Positions 24,550 to 34,305 of a stretch of 64,000 nucleotides of DNA are shown here, in pieces. The DNA comes from Sulfomarinibacter sp963733915 (GTDB lineage Bacteria > Acidobacteriota > Thermoanaerobaculia > Thermoanaerobaculales > Sulfomarinibacteraceae): contig CAVTEP010000011.1 of assembly GCA_963733915.1 (NCBI GenBank), forward strand, positions 868,001 to 932,000. Reading direction: 5' to 3'. The first letter of the stretch is position 1; every line of letters begins with the position of its first letter. The translations under genes were made by a program, and so were the position numbers. Under the pieces are notes generated by a model. That model had not been told where the DNA came from. It saw only the letters and a list, made by a program, of their open reading frames with translations, and did no database searches.

Positions 24550-27500
24550 ATGACCACGAGCCCCAACGGGCGGCTGAGCTTCTCCAAGCACCTGTCCACA
24601 ATTCCGTTGCCGAACATGATCCAGGTGCAACGTTCCTCGTACGAGGAGTTCTTGCAGATGGATCTACTGCCTGAGGAACGACCGTACAACGGTCTTCAGG
24701 CCGTGCTGTCTTCGATTTTTCCGTTTACCGATTTCCGCGAGACCTGCGAGCTGCAGTTCGTTCGCTACGAGATCGGAAACTGGACCTGTCGATGCGGGCG
24801 GCTTGATGGACTCCACCATTTACGGCTCAGCTGCGAGCACTGCGGTTCGAGCTTCAAGGCCGGCGATCCTCACGACGAGTTGGTGGTCTGCCCGGATTGC
24901 GGCAAGGCCAACAAGAACCGGGTCGAAGTATGCGGCGTCTGCGGCACCTCGGTGGGCCTGCGACTGCCATTCTCGGCAGACGAATGCCGCGAGCGGGGAA
25001 TGACCTATGCGGTGCCCGTGCGCCTGACATTCCGGCTGGTGACCTTCGATACCGAAGAGAACGGCAGCCGCCAGCTCCGTGACGTCAAAGAAGAGGAGCT
25101 CTATTTCGGCGAAATGCCGCTGATGACAGACACCGGCACCTTTATCATCAACGGCACCGAGCGGGTCATCGTTTCCCAGCTCCATCGATCGCCCGGAGTC
25201 TTCTTTACCCTCGAGGGGCCCAACGATTATCTCGCGAAGGTCGTTCCATACCGTGGTTCGTGGATCGAATTCGAGTATGACAACAAGCAGATCCTGTGGG
25301 TCCGGATCGATCGCAAACGACGACTCCCCGGCACGGTCTTTCTGCGTGCGCTGAGCCCCGAGTTGGAAACCAACGCGCAGATCTTGCGAGGTTTTCACAC
25401 TGTTTTCGACGTCCGACTCGGCGCCAAGAAATCCTCAGCCACTCTGCTTCTGGACTCGCGGATCCTCGACATCGAGATCGAACGCCAGAAAGCGTTGCGG
25501 TTCCGCAAGGTCGCGGAGCCAACCTTGTTTGCCGGGCTAACCCTGAACAAGTCCATGCAGAAACGCCTCGCAACGGCAACCGCCGCCAAACCCGCCAAGG
25601 TCGCCGTCGATCGAGAGTCGTTGGTCGGCGCCATCGTGGTCGACGATCTTGTCGATCAGGAGACAGGCGAGGTCCTCGTCGCCGCCAATTCGCGGGTTAC
25701 GGACGAGGTTTTGGCGCAAGCGGAGGAGGCCGGCATTGATGTCATCAGCCTCGCATTTCCGGACTGGGATCCGGTCGGTGAGATCCTCCACCAGACCCTC
25801 GAGAAGGACACCACGACCTCGCAAATGGGCGCGAGAATGGAGATCTATCGTCGCCAGCGACCGGGTGATCCGCCCACCGAGGAGTCGGCGACGACGCTCT
25901 TCAACGGACTGTTCTTCGATGAACGGAAGTACGATCTTTCAAAAGTCGGCCGCTTCAAGTTGAATGCCAAGCTCAGGCTCAAGAAGGACCCGGACCAAAG
26001 GACTCTCGACGTCGACGATTTCATGCACCTGGTCCGTTACCTCCTGCGTCTTCACCGCGACCTCGGTCGGGTCGACGACATCGATTCTCTCGCAAACCGT
26101 CGCGTGCGGACCGTTGGCGAGTTGATGGAGAACCAGTTCCGCATCGGTTTGGTGCGCATGGAACGGGCGATCAAAGAAAAGATGTCCATTCACCCGGATA
26201 TCGATTCCGCGATGCCGCGCGATCTCGTCAACTCCAAGCCGGTGATGGCGTCAGTGGACGAGTTTTTTGGTTCCTCGCAGCTTTCACAGTTCATGGACCA
26301 GACCAACCCGTTGTCGGAAGTGACCCACAAACGGCGCCTGTCGGCGCTCGGCCCGGGCGGTCTGTCCCGTGAGCGGGCGGGCTTCGAGGTGCGCGACGTC
26401 CACTCCACCCATTACGGCCGGATCTGTCCCATCGAGACGCCCGAGGGGCCCAACATCGGTCTGATCTCATCGCTGTCCTGTTACGCGCGGCTCAACCCCA
26501 TGGGTTATATCGAGGCGCCGTACAAAAAGGTCGAGAATGGACGTGTCCTCGACCACGTGCAGGTTACCCAGGTCGGTGATACGGATTTCAAGTTCGGCGA
26601 GGTCGTGTTGCGCAAGGACTTTGACGAGGCCAACGCCAAGGTCAAGCGGTCGAGGGTCAAGCACCTCCAAGCGTGGGGCGGGCCGTACGCGTTTTATCTC
26701 GCGGCCTGGGAGGAGGAAAACCTCAACATCGCCCAGGCCAACGCGCGCGTCAATAACAAGGGGAATCTTGTTGATGACAAGGTCATCGCCCGCTCCGGCG
26801 GTGAGTTCCTGGTCCTTGACCGTGACCAGGTGGACTTCATTGACGTCTCGCCGAGGCAGGTGGTTTCAGTCGCAGCGTCGCTGATCCCCTTCCTCGAGCA
26901 CGATGACGCCAACCGCGCGCTCATGGGCTCGAACATGCAGCGCCAGGCGGTGCCGCTGGTGCGACCGGAAGCGCCGGTGGTCGGCACCGGCATGGAGGCG
27001 GTGGTGGCCCAGGACTCGGGGGCGGTCGTCGTCTGCCGTCGCTCGGGTGTCGTCGACAAGGTCGATTGTCAGCGCATCATCGTCCGAGTTGAAGACGAGC
27101 GGGAGAGCGAGGGCGAGTTCGGCGCCGACATTTACCAACTGACAAAATTCCGACGCTCCAACCAAAACACCTCGATCAACCAGAAACCGCTGGTGGAGGA
27201 GGGGCAACGAGTGGTCAAGGGTCAGGTGCTGGCCGATGGACCCAACACCAACCACGGTGAGCTCGCCCTCGGCCACAACGTCCTGGTGGCGTTCATGCCG
27301 TGGCGCGGATACAACTTCGAAGACGCCATCGTGGTGTCGCACGGCCTGGTCAAGGACGACAAGTACACCTCGATCCACATCGAGGAGTTCGAGACCTCCG
27401 CCCGGGACACGAAGCTCGGTCCGGAGGAGATCACCCGCGACATCCCGAACGTCTCAGAGTCGGCATTGGCCCATCTCGACGAAGCCGGGATCATTCACGT

Positions 27501-28818
27501 CGGCGCCCAGGTTCGTCAGGGTTCGATCCTCGTCGGAAAAGTGACACCCAAGGGCGAAACCCAGCTGACACCGGAGGAAAAGCTCCTGCGGGCGATATTC
27601 GGTGAAAAGGCGGGCGACGTCCGTGATGCGTCACTGCGGTGTCCACCGGGCATCGAGGGTGTGGTGGTCGGGGTTCAGATCTTTGCCCGCAAGGGCGTCG
27701 AGAAAGATTCGCGCCAGCTCGCCATCGAAAACGACGAGATCGAACGCATCCGCACCAACTCTGAGGACGAAAAGCGAATCATCCTCGAGGTCAGGGACTC
27801 CAAGATCCAGCGTGTCCTCAGCGGACAGTTCGTGACCGAGGACGTCGAAGTCCGTAAGGGTGGTGAGCTGCTGGTAGCCAAAGGGAAAAAGCTCACCGCT
27901 GACGCTCTGAGCCGGATGAAGATCGCCCAGATCAAGAACCTGCCGCTGAAAAAGGCGGCTCTTCTCGACAAGGCTCGGCTGATCATCCGCCAGGCCGAAT
28001 CGCAGGTCGCGGTCCTCGACCAGATCAACCAGGAACGGATCGAGCTTCTCCGGCAGGGGGATGACCTTCCTCCCGGAGTGATCAAGCAGGTCAAGGTTTT
28101 CATCGCCATGAAGCGCAAGCTTCAGGTCGGCGACAAGATGGCCGGCCGTCACGGCAACAAGGGCGTGATTTCGCAGACCCTGGCCGAGGAGGACCTTCCG
28201 TTCCTGCCGGATGGGACGCCGGTAGAGATCATCCTCAACCCGCTCGGCGTACCGTCGCGCATGAACGTCGGTCAGATTCTCGAGACCCACCTCGGTTGGG
28301 CGGGTCACGAGCTCGGCATGAGTTTCGCGACCCCGGTGTTCGAGGGTGCCAACGAGGCCGAGATCCGCGAAATGCTCGAAAATGCCGGTCTGCCCGAAGA
28401 CGGCAAGAGTCTGTTGTATGACGGCATCACGGGCGAGCCCTTCGAGCAGCGGGTGACGGTCGGGTACATCTATATGCTCAAACTCAGCCATCTCGTGGAC
28501 GACAAGATCCACGCCCGCTCCATCGGCCCCTACTCGCTCATCACGCAGCAGCCGCTCGGCGGCAAGGCGCAGTTCGGCGGTCAGCGGCTTGGCGAGATGG
28601 AGGTGTGGGCGCTCGAGGCCTTTGGCGCCGCCCATACGCTGCAGGAGCTCCTGACGGTCAAGTCGGATGACGTCGAGGGACGAGCCAAGGTCTACGAGGC
28701 GATCGTCAAGGGGCAGGTGCCCGAAGAGCCGGGACTGCCCGAGTCCTTCAACGTATTGGTTCGTGAGCTGCAGGCGCTCGGCCTCGATGTCGAGCTGCTG
28801 CAGCAGGACGATGAGTGA
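24550..28818 (+). CDS. rpoB: RNA polymerase beta subunit with a cysteine-rich insertion
   Basis: This is a 1422-residue beta subunit. The core is standard: MTDTGTFIINGTERVIVSQLHRSPGVFF, the rifampicin region SSQLSQFMDQTNPLSEVTHK near residue 575 with the sensitive-type residues, GRICPIETPEGPNIGLI, and near the end GRHGNKGVISQ and GGKAQFGGQR. Between RYEIG (residue 76) and ECRERGMTYA (residue 145), where other RpoB proteins have about seven residues, there is an insertion of about 63 residues. It holds eight cysteines (C80, C82, C95, C98, C114, C117, C128, C131), a double zinc-ribbon pattern. It falls in the upstream lobe. It is cotranscribed with rpoC. Confidence 0.98.
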   Translation: MTTSPNGRLSFSKHLSTIPLPNMIQVQRSSYEEFLQMDLLPEERPYNGLQAVLSSIFPFTDFRETCELQFVRYEIGNWTCRCGRLDGLHHLRLSCEHCGSSFKAGDPHDELVVCPDCGKANKNRVEVCGVCGTSVGLRLPFSADECRERGMTYAVPVRLTFRLVTFDTEENGSRQLRDVKEEELYFGEMPLMTDTGTFIINGTERVIVSQLHRSPGVFFTLEGPNDYLAKVVPYRGSWIEFEYDNKQILWVRIDRKRRLPGTVFLRALSPELETNAQILRGFHTVFDVRLGAKKSSATLLLDSRILDIEIERQKALRFRKVAEPTLFAGLTLNKSMQKRLATATAAKPAKVAVDRESLVGAIVVDDLVDQETGEVLVAANSRVTDEVLAQAEEAGIDVISLAFPDWDPVGEILHQTLEKDTTTSQMGARMEIYRRQRPGDPPTEESATTLFNGLFFDERKYDLSKVGRFKLNAKLRLKKDPDQRTLDVDDFMHLVRYLLRLHRDLGRVDDIDSLANRRVRTVGELMENQFRIGLVRMERAIKEKMSIHPDIDSAMPRDLVNSKPVMASVDEFFGSSQLSQFMDQTNPLSEVTHKRRLSALGPGGLSRERAGFEVRDVHSTHYGRICPIETPEGPNIGLISSLSCYARLNPMGYIEAPYKKVENGRVLDHVQVTQVGDTDFKFGEVVLRKDFDEANAKVKRSRVKHLQAWGGPYAFYLAAWEEENLNIAQANARVNNKGNLVDDKVIARSGGEFLVLDRDQVDFIDVSPRQVVSVAASLIPFLEHDDANRALMGSNMQRQAVPLVRPEAPVVGTGMEAVVAQDSGAVVVCRRSGVVDKVDCQRIIVRVEDERESEGEFGADIYQLTKFRRSNQNTSINQKPLVEEGQRVVKGQVLADGPNTNHGELALGHNVLVAFMPWRGYNFEDAIVVSHGLVKDDKYTSIHIEEFETSARDTKLGPEEITRDIPNVSESALAHLDEAGIIHVGAQVRQGSILVGKVTPKGETQLTPEEKLLRAIFGEKAGDVRDASLRCPPGIEGVVVGVQIFARKGVEKDSRQLAIENDEIERIRTNSEDEKRIILEVRDSKIQRVLSGQFVTEDVEVRKGGELLVAKGKKLTADALSRMKIAQIKNLPLKKAALLDKARLIIRQAESQVAVLDQINQERIELLRQGDDLPPGVIKQVKVFIAMKRKLQVGDKMAGRHGNKGVISQTLAEEDLPFLPDGTPVEIILNPLGVPSRMNVGQILETHLGWAGHELGMSFATPVFEGANEAEIREMLENAGLPEDGKSLLYDGITGEPFEQRVTVGYIYMLKLSHLVDDKIHARSIGPYSLITQQPLGGKAQFGGQRLGEMEVWALEAFGAAHTLQELLTVKSDDVEGRAKVYEAIVKGQVPEEPGLPESFNVLVRELQALGLDVELLQQDDE

Positions 28819-28831
28819 GGGGAGTATGGCT

Positions 28832-31800
28832 ATGGAACGTTCAAGCCTGAGCGAAGTTCGCAACTTCTTCGAGAAGCCAAAACCCCTCAACGACTTCAAC
28901 GCGATTCGTCTGGGTCTGGCAAGCCCCGAGAAGATTCGCTCGTGGTCGCACGGAGAGGTCATCAAGCCCGAAACCATCAACTATCGGACCTTCAAACCGG
29001 AACGGGACGGTCTCTTCTGCGCCAAGATCTTCGGCCCGGTCACCGACTGGGAATGCTTGTGCGGCAAGTACAAGCGCATGAAGTACCGCGGTGTGGTCTG
29101 CGACAAGTGCGGCGTCGAGGTCACGAAGTCCAAGGTTCGCCGCGAGCGCATGGGCCACATCGAGCTTGCCGCGCCGGTTTCGCACGTTTGGTTCTTCAAG
29201 GGACTGCCATCCCGCATCGGCCTGCTCCTCGACATGACCATGCGCGAGCTCGAGAGGGTGCTTTATTTCGAGGCCTATGTGGTCGTCGATCCCGGCGACA
29301 CCGCGCTCGACAACCAACAGGTGCTGTCGGAGGAGGAGTACCGCCAGGCCAAGGAAGAGTACGGCGAGGCCTTCGTGGCGATGATGGGAGCGGAGGCGAT
29401 CCGCGCCCACCTCGAGCGGCTTGACCTCGACGAGATGGCGGCCGAGCTGCGCATGATCATGCGTACCGAAACCTCCATCATGCGCCGTCAAAAGGCGGCC
29501 AAACGGCTCAAGCTCGTGGAGGCGCTGCGTCGCTCCGGCAACCGGCCCGAGTGGATGATTCTCGAGGTCATACCGGTGCTGCCTCCCGAGCTGCGGCCGC
29601 TGGTGCCGCTCGACGGCGGTCGTTTCGCCACCTCGGATCTCAACGACCTCTACCGGCGGGTCATAAACCGCAACAACCGATTGAAAAAGCTGCTCGATCT
29701 GCGGGCGCCTGAAGTCATCGTACGCAACGAGAAGCGCATGCTGCAGGAAGCGGTGGATGCGTTGTTTGACAACGGCCGCCGCGGTCGCGTCATCAAGGGC
29801 TCCAACAACCGCCCGCTGAAGTCGCTTTCCGACAACCTCAAGGGCAAGCAGGGGCGGTTCCGCCAGAATCTCCTCGGCAAGCGCGTCGACTACTCAGGCC
29901 GTTCGGTGATCGTGGTCGGACCGGAGCTCAGGCTCCACCAGTGCGGGCTACCAAAAAAGATGGCCCTCGAACTCTTCAAACCCTTCGTCTATCGCGAGCT
30001 CGAAAAACGTGAGCTTGCGACAACTATCAAGATGGCGAAAGAGCTCGTGGAGTTCCAGACCCCCGAAGTGTGGGATGCGCTGGAGACGGTGATCAAGGAG
30101 CACCCTGTGCTCCTCAACCGGGCGCCGACCCTGCACCGTCTCGGCATTCAAGCCTTCGAGCCGGTGCTGGTTGAGGGCAAGGCCATCAAGATCCATCCCC
30201 TCGTCTGCGCTGCCTACAACGCCGATTTCGACGGCGACCAGATGGCGGTACACGTGCCGCTGTCGCCAAAGGCTCAGCTCGAGGCTCACATCCTCATGAT
30301 GTCCGCACGCAACATCCTGTCTCCGGCCAGCGGCCGCCCACTGGCGGTACCGTCACAGGACATGGTGATCGGCGTCTACTATCTGACCACCGAGAATTAC
30401 ATGGCGAAGGGCGGAGGCAAGACCTTCGCCTCCGCTGAGGAGGTGTTCCTCGCCTACAACGCCGGGGTGGTCGGGACCCAGGCCCCGGTCCAGCTTCGGT
30501 TTTCGGGCAGCCTGATCGATCTCGTTGCCCAGGGCGGTAGTCAGGACCTCCTTCACGCTGACGTGATCGAGGTCGAGGACATGCTCCTCGAGACGACCGT
30601 CGGACGGGTGCTCTTCAATATGGAGCTGCCGGAGGAGCTGCCCTTTGTCAACGGCCAGCTACGCAAGAAAGGACTGCAAAACCTCGTCGCCTTCTCGTTC
30701 ATGAAAATGGGGCACGATCCGACGGTCAAACTCCTCGACAAGCTCAAGGAGGTAGGATTCGAGTATGCCACCAAATCGGGCCTGTCGTTGTCGTCGGACG
30801 ACATGGTGATCCCGGAGAGCAAAACGGAGCAGCTCGAGCAGGCCTTCAACGAGGTCGAAGAGGTGGAGGATCAGCGTCGGAAAGGACTCATCACGGCCGG
30901 CGAGCGGCACAATAAGATCGTCGATATCTGGCACGGGGTCACCGAGGACGTGGCCCGTGACATGTTCGGCGAAATGTCGGCTCTGAACCAGGACACCGGT
31001 GAGTTCAACCCGATCTTCATGATGGCGGACTCGGGCGCACGAGGGTCGCGCGAGCAGGTCCGACAGCTTGCCGGTATGCGCGGTCTGATGGCCAAGCCCT
31101 CGGGCGAGATCATGGAGACCCCGATCACCGCCAACTTCCGCGAGGGCCTGTCGGTGCTCCAGTACTTCATTTCGACCCACGGCGCGCGCAAGGGTCTTGC
31201 GGACACCGCGCTCAAGACCGCCGATTCCGGATATCTGACACGGCGGTTGGTGGACGTGTCGCAGGACGTCATCGTGGTCGAGCACGACTGCGGCACCGAG
31301 AACGGCATCGAGGTCGCGGCGATCATCGAAGGTGGCGAGATCCTCGAACAGCTGCGCGACCGCGTGGTCGGCCGGGTGGTTGCCGAGGACATCTACGATC
31401 CGCTCGAGGAAACCCTCATCTGCCCCGTGAACACCGAAGTCACCGAGACCATCGCCAACCAGATCCAGGAGGCGGGCATCGAGCGCGTCCGCATCCGTTC
31501 CGCCCTCACTTGTGAGACGGAACGGGGGGTCTGTCAGTTGTGCTACGGGCGGATGCTCGCGACCGGGAGAATGGTCGAGATCGGTGAGGCGGTCGGCATC
31601 ATTGCCGCCCAGTCCATCGGCGAGCCTGGAACCCAGCTCACGATGCGGACCTTCCACTATGGCGGCACCGCGACCCGAGGCACCGAATCTTCCCGCCACG
31701 TGGCGAATCACCAGGGCAAGGTCAAGTTTCTCAACATCGCTGCGGTCCAGAACAAGGACGGCGAGACGGTCGCGATCTCGCGTACCGGAAAGCTCGTCAT

Positions 31801-33055
31801 CCACGACGCTCGCCAGCGCGAAAAGGAGCGTTACTCGGTCGCCTACGGCTCGCATCTCTTGGTCGTCGACGGACAGGACGTCGATGCCGGCACTCCCCTG
31901 GTGGAGTGGGACCCCTTCACCTCCTCGATCCTGACGGCTATCGCCGGCAAGGTGAAGTTCCACGACCTGGTCGAAGGTGAAAACGTCCGTGAGGAGATCG
32001 ACAAGCTCACCGGACACGCGCACAAGATCGTCATCGAACCTCTCGGATCCGGAAAGCGAATCCCGACTCTCGAGGTCGTGGGCAAGGGACGCGGCAAGAA
32101 CAAGGAGACCCGGCGCTATCAGCTGCCGATCGGCTCGCACCTCGCGGTGCGCGAAGGCCACGAGCTGGCTTCGGGTGACGTCCTCGCCAAGATACCTCGC
32201 GAAATGTCCAAGACCAAGGACATTACGGGCGGTCTGCCGCGGGTGGTCGAGCTCTTCGAGGCCCGCAAGCCGAAAGACCCGGCGGTGGTGTCCGAGATCG
32301 ACGGCCGAATCAATATCACCGAACCGGTCCGCGGCCAGCGCCGGATCGTGGTCGAGGGTGAGGGCGACGAGCACCGCGAGTACTCGATTCCGCGCTACGC
32401 CCACGTTTCGGTGCAGGAAGGCGAGTTCATCCAGGCGGGTGACCCCATCACCGAGGGCGCGGTCAACCCGCACGACATCCTGTCGATTCTCGGCGAGAAG
32501 GAAATGCAACGGCACCTGGTGGACAAGATCCAGGAGGTTTACCGCTCACAGGGCGTCACCATCAACGACAAACATATCGAGGTCATCGTTCGTCAGATGA
32601 TGCGCTTCGTAAAAGTCGTCGATCCCGGCGATACGGACTTCCTCCTCGATCAGCAGATCCCGCGCTATCTTTTCGAGCGTGAGAACGACAGGGTGATCGA
32701 GGCCGGTGGCGAGCCCGCGACCGCAACCTCACTCCTGCTCGGCATCACCAAAGCTTCGCTAGCCACCGAGTCCTTTATCTCGGCGGCCTCGTTCCAGGAG
32801 ACGACTCGTGTTCTGACCGAGGCCGCGGTCTCGGGCAAGGTGGATAACCTGCACGGGCTCAAGGAGAACGTGATCGTCGGGCGGTTGATCCCGGCCGGTA
32901 CCGGCGCATCGCGCTACCGCCGGACCATCATCGATCCGGTCCCGGAAGACGAGATGGAACCGCGGCCTGAGCCCGACAACCTCTACCGCGAAATGACCGA
33001 CGCGGCGGCCGCCCTCATGGACGCGCGACCGGACACCACGGTGGCCGAGAGTTGA
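28832..33055 (+). CDS. rpoC: RNA polymerase beta' subunit
   Basis: This is a 1407-residue beta' subunit. The N-terminal zinc site uses C75, C77, C90 and C93. The catalytic NADFDGDQMAVH is at residues 463-474, with its three Asp residues holding the catalytic magnesium. The bridge helix/trigger loop segment HGARKGLADTALKTADSGYLTRRLVD is present, as is the second zinc site CETERGVCQLCYGR. I chose ATG 28832 (MERSSLSEVRNFF) because the GAGGGGAG ribosome site ends 7 nt before it. ATG 28826 is only 1 nt from that site, and ATG 28811 overlaps the end of rpoB. A terminator follows. Confidence 0.98.
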   Translation: MERSSLSEVRNFFEKPKPLNDFNAIRLGLASPEKIRSWSHGEVIKPETINYRTFKPERDGLFCAKIFGPVTDWECLCGKYKRMKYRGVVCDKCGVEVTKSKVRRERMGHIELAAPVSHVWFFKGLPSRIGLLLDMTMRELERVLYFEAYVVVDPGDTALDNQQVLSEEEYRQAKEEYGEAFVAMMGAEAIRAHLERLDLDEMAAELRMIMRTETSIMRRQKAAKRLKLVEALRRSGNRPEWMILEVIPVLPPELRPLVPLDGGRFATSDLNDLYRRVINRNNRLKKLLDLRAPEVIVRNEKRMLQEAVDALFDNGRRGRVIKGSNNRPLKSLSDNLKGKQGRFRQNLLGKRVDYSGRSVIVVGPELRLHQCGLPKKMALELFKPFVYRELEKRELATTIKMAKELVEFQTPEVWDALETVIKEHPVLLNRAPTLHRLGIQAFEPVLVEGKAIKIHPLVCAAYNADFDGDQMAVHVPLSPKAQLEAHILMMSARNILSPASGRPLAVPSQDMVIGVYYLTTENYMAKGGGKTFASAEEVFLAYNAGVVGTQAPVQLRFSGSLIDLVAQGGSQDLLHADVIEVEDMLLETTVGRVLFNMELPEELPFVNGQLRKKGLQNLVAFSFMKMGHDPTVKLLDKLKEVGFEYATKSGLSLSSDDMVIPESKTEQLEQAFNEVEEVEDQRRKGLITAGERHNKIVDIWHGVTEDVARDMFGEMSALNQDTGEFNPIFMMADSGARGSREQVRQLAGMRGLMAKPSGEIMETPITANFREGLSVLQYFISTHGARKGLADTALKTADSGYLTRRLVDVSQDVIVVEHDCGTENGIEVAAIIEGGEILEQLRDRVVGRVVAEDIYDPLEETLICPVNTEVTETIANQIQEAGIERVRIRSALTCETERGVCQLCYGRMLATGRMVEIGEAVGIIAAQSIGEPGTQLTMRTFHYGGTATRGTESSRHVANHQGKVKFLNIAAVQNKDGETVAISRTGKLVIHDARQREKERYSVAYGSHLLVVDGQDVDAGTPLVEWDPFTSSILTAIAGKVKFHDLVEGENVREEIDKLTGHAHKIVIEPLGSGKRIPTLEVVGKGRGKNKETRRYQLPIGSHLAVREGHELASGDVLAKIPREMSKTKDITGGLPRVVELFEARKPKDPAVVSEIDGRINITEPVRGQRRIVVEGEGDEHREYSIPRYAHVSVQEGEFIQAGDPITEGAVNPHDILSILGEKEMQRHLVDKIQEVYRSQGVTINDKHIEVIVRQMMRFVKVVDPGDTDFLLDQQIPRYLFERENDRVIEAGGEPATATSLLLGITKASLATESFISAASFQETTRVLTEAAVSGKVDNLHGLKENVIVGRLIPAGTGASRYRRTIIDPVPEDEMEPRPEPDNLYREMTDAAAALMDARPDTTVAES

Positions 33056-33079
33056 GCCGCTCGGATTGATTGAATGATC

Positions 33080-33110
33080 ACGGCCGCCCACAAAGGGCGG
33101 CCGTTATTTT
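33080..33110 (+). terminator. Intrinsic terminator after rpoC
   Basis: ACGGCCGCCC (33080-33089) pairs with GGGCGGCCGT (33095-33104) around a 5-nt loop and is followed by TATTTT. It ends the long rplK-rpoC transcript 25 nt after the rpoC stop. Confidence 0.88.
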
Positions 33111-33124
33111 GACCAGTCTGCCGA

Positions 33125-33230
33125 TGCCCGTCTCCGTGCCCGTCTCCGTCTCCGTGCCCGAATTGCTGTGTCCAAACGACCGCCAGCCGACCCGTTCGGG
33201 CACGGGCACGGAGACGGAGACGGAAACGGG
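33125..33230. repeat. Opposed hexamer arrays (CGTCTC/CGTGCC), locus H
   Basis: The left arm mixes CGTCTC and CGTGCC hexamers (33129-33160) and the right arm has the complementary GGGCAC and GAGACG hexamers (33196-33230), with a spacer of about 34 nt. The arms could form a hairpin of about 30 bp between the rpoC terminator and the rpsL promoter. This is the main content of the 339-nt gene-free stretch 33056-33394, besides the terminator, the promoter and the rpsL leader. Confidence 0.85.
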
Positions 33231-33269
33231 ATGAAGCACGATAAATACCCCCAATAGCCCTAGAACCGC

Positions 33270-33298
33270 TTGACAGAACCCGTCCTCTCCAGTATTCT
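33270..33298 (+). promoter_or_regulatory. Strong promoter for the rpsL-rpsG-fusA-tuf-S10 cluster
   Basis: TTGACA (33270-33275), a 17-nt spacer and TATTCT (33293-33298), about 97 nt before rpsL. It is the best match to the sigma-70 consensus in the window. It leaves a leader of about 90 nt. Confidence 0.82.
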
Positions 33299-33344
33299 TC
33301 CGCGGCTCTGACTCACGGCCAGGGCTCAATTGTCGAGGAAGCAT

Positions 33345-33369
33345 CCAAGTGGTGTCTCCGCTTGGTTTT
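33345..33369 (+). other. Hairpin with T-run in the rpsL leader
   Basis: CCAAGTG (33345-33351) pairs with CGCTTGG (33359-33365) and is followed directly by TTTT. This resembles a weak intrinsic terminator, 26 nt before the rpsL start, and could attenuate or autoregulate the str operon. Only its shape supports this. Confidence 0.35.
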
Positions 33370-33394
33370 ATGAACCCCTGGATTGGGAGAGAAA

Positions 33395-33769
33395 ATGCCG
33401 ACGATCTCGCAGCTTGTTCGCCAGGGCCGACAAATGGCGATCGAAAAGACCAAAAGCCCGGCGCTCCAGGCCTGCCCGCAGCGACGCGGGGTGTGCACGC
33501 GCGTCTTCACGACGACGCCGAAGAAGCCGAACTCGGCTCTCCGCAAGGTCGCTCGCGTGCGCCTCACGAACAGTATCGAGGTGACCGCCTACATTCCCGG
33601 CGAAGGCCACAATCTGCAGGAACACTCGCAGGTCATGATCCGTGGCGGCCGCGTCAAGGATCTCCCCGGTGTTCGTTATCACATCATTCGCGGCACCATG
33701 GACAGCCAGGGTGTCGAGGGCCGTCGTCAGCGGCGGTCGAAGTACGGCGCCAAACGGCCGAAGAACTAG
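33395..33769 (+). CDS. rpsL: 30S ribosomal protein S12
   Basis: This is a 124-residue S12. It has MPTISQLVRQGR at the start, TTPKKPNSALRKVARVRL (the Lys-43 region linked to streptomycin resistance, wild-type here) and GRVKDLPGVRYHIIRG (the Lys-88 region, wild-type). It is a decoding-centre protein. ATG 33395 has a GGGAGAGA ribosome site, and the frame start at 33383 is less likely. Confidence 0.98.
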   Translation: MPTISQLVRQGRQMAIEKTKSPALQACPQRRGVCTRVFTTTPKKPNSALRKVARVRLTNSIEVTAYIPGEGHNLQEHSQVMIRGGRVKDLPGVRYHIIRGTMDSQGVEGRRQRRSKYGAKRPKN

Positions 33770-33785
33770 GGCGGGGAGAAGACAA

Positions 33786-34256
33786 ATGCCTCGGCGAGCA
33801 ACCATCGACAAACGCGAGGTCCTCCCGGATCCCGTCTACAACTCACGCCTGGTCACGAAGTTCATCAACAACGTGACTGAGAGGGGCAAGAAGACGGTTG
33901 CGGAACGGATCTTTTACGGGGCGCTCGGTCTCATCGAGGAGCGCACCGGTGACGACCCGCTCAAGGTTTTCAAACGAGCGGTGGACAATGCCAAGCCGCA
34001 GGTCGAGGTCAAATCGCGCCGGGTGGGCGGCTCGACCTACCAGGTGCCGATGGAGGTTCGATCGGACCGCCAGCAGGCGCTGGCCATTCGCTGGCTGATT
34101 GGCTACGCCACTTCCCGTCACGAGAAGACAATGATGCAGAAATTCGCGGGTGAGTTCCTGGACGCCTCCGCCGGTCGCGGTGGCGCCATCAAAAAACGCG
34201 ATGACACCCATCGCATGGCCGAGGCCAACAAGGCCTTTGCCCATTATCGCTGGTAG
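33786..34256 (+). CDS. rpsG: 30S ribosomal protein S7
   Basis: This is a 156-residue S7 of normal length. MPRRATIDKREVLPDPVYNS starts the protein, RRVGGSTYQVPMEVR is the signature, and the MAEANKAFAHYRW ending is typical. It nucleates the 30S head. ATG 33786 lies 16 nt after rpsL. The longer frame is a shadow. Confidence 0.98.
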   Translation: MPRRATIDKREVLPDPVYNSRLVTKFINNVTERGKKTVAERIFYGALGLIEERTGDDPLKVFKRAVDNAKPQVEVKSRRVGGSTYQVPMEVRSDRQQALAIRWLIGYATSRHEKTMMQKFAGEFLDASAGRGGAIKKRDDTHRMAEANKAFAHYRW

Positions 34257-34305
34257 GTGAGCCTCAGACTGGATCGATGGTAGTTCGCAGGAGATCTTTG
34301 AAAAA

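Noticed and set aside
30659..32515. 618-codon minus-strand frame opposite rpoC
   Set aside because: It is low-complexity, rich in Asp/Leu/Arg/His, and lies fully within the well-supported rpoC gene; a GC-rich antisense shadow.
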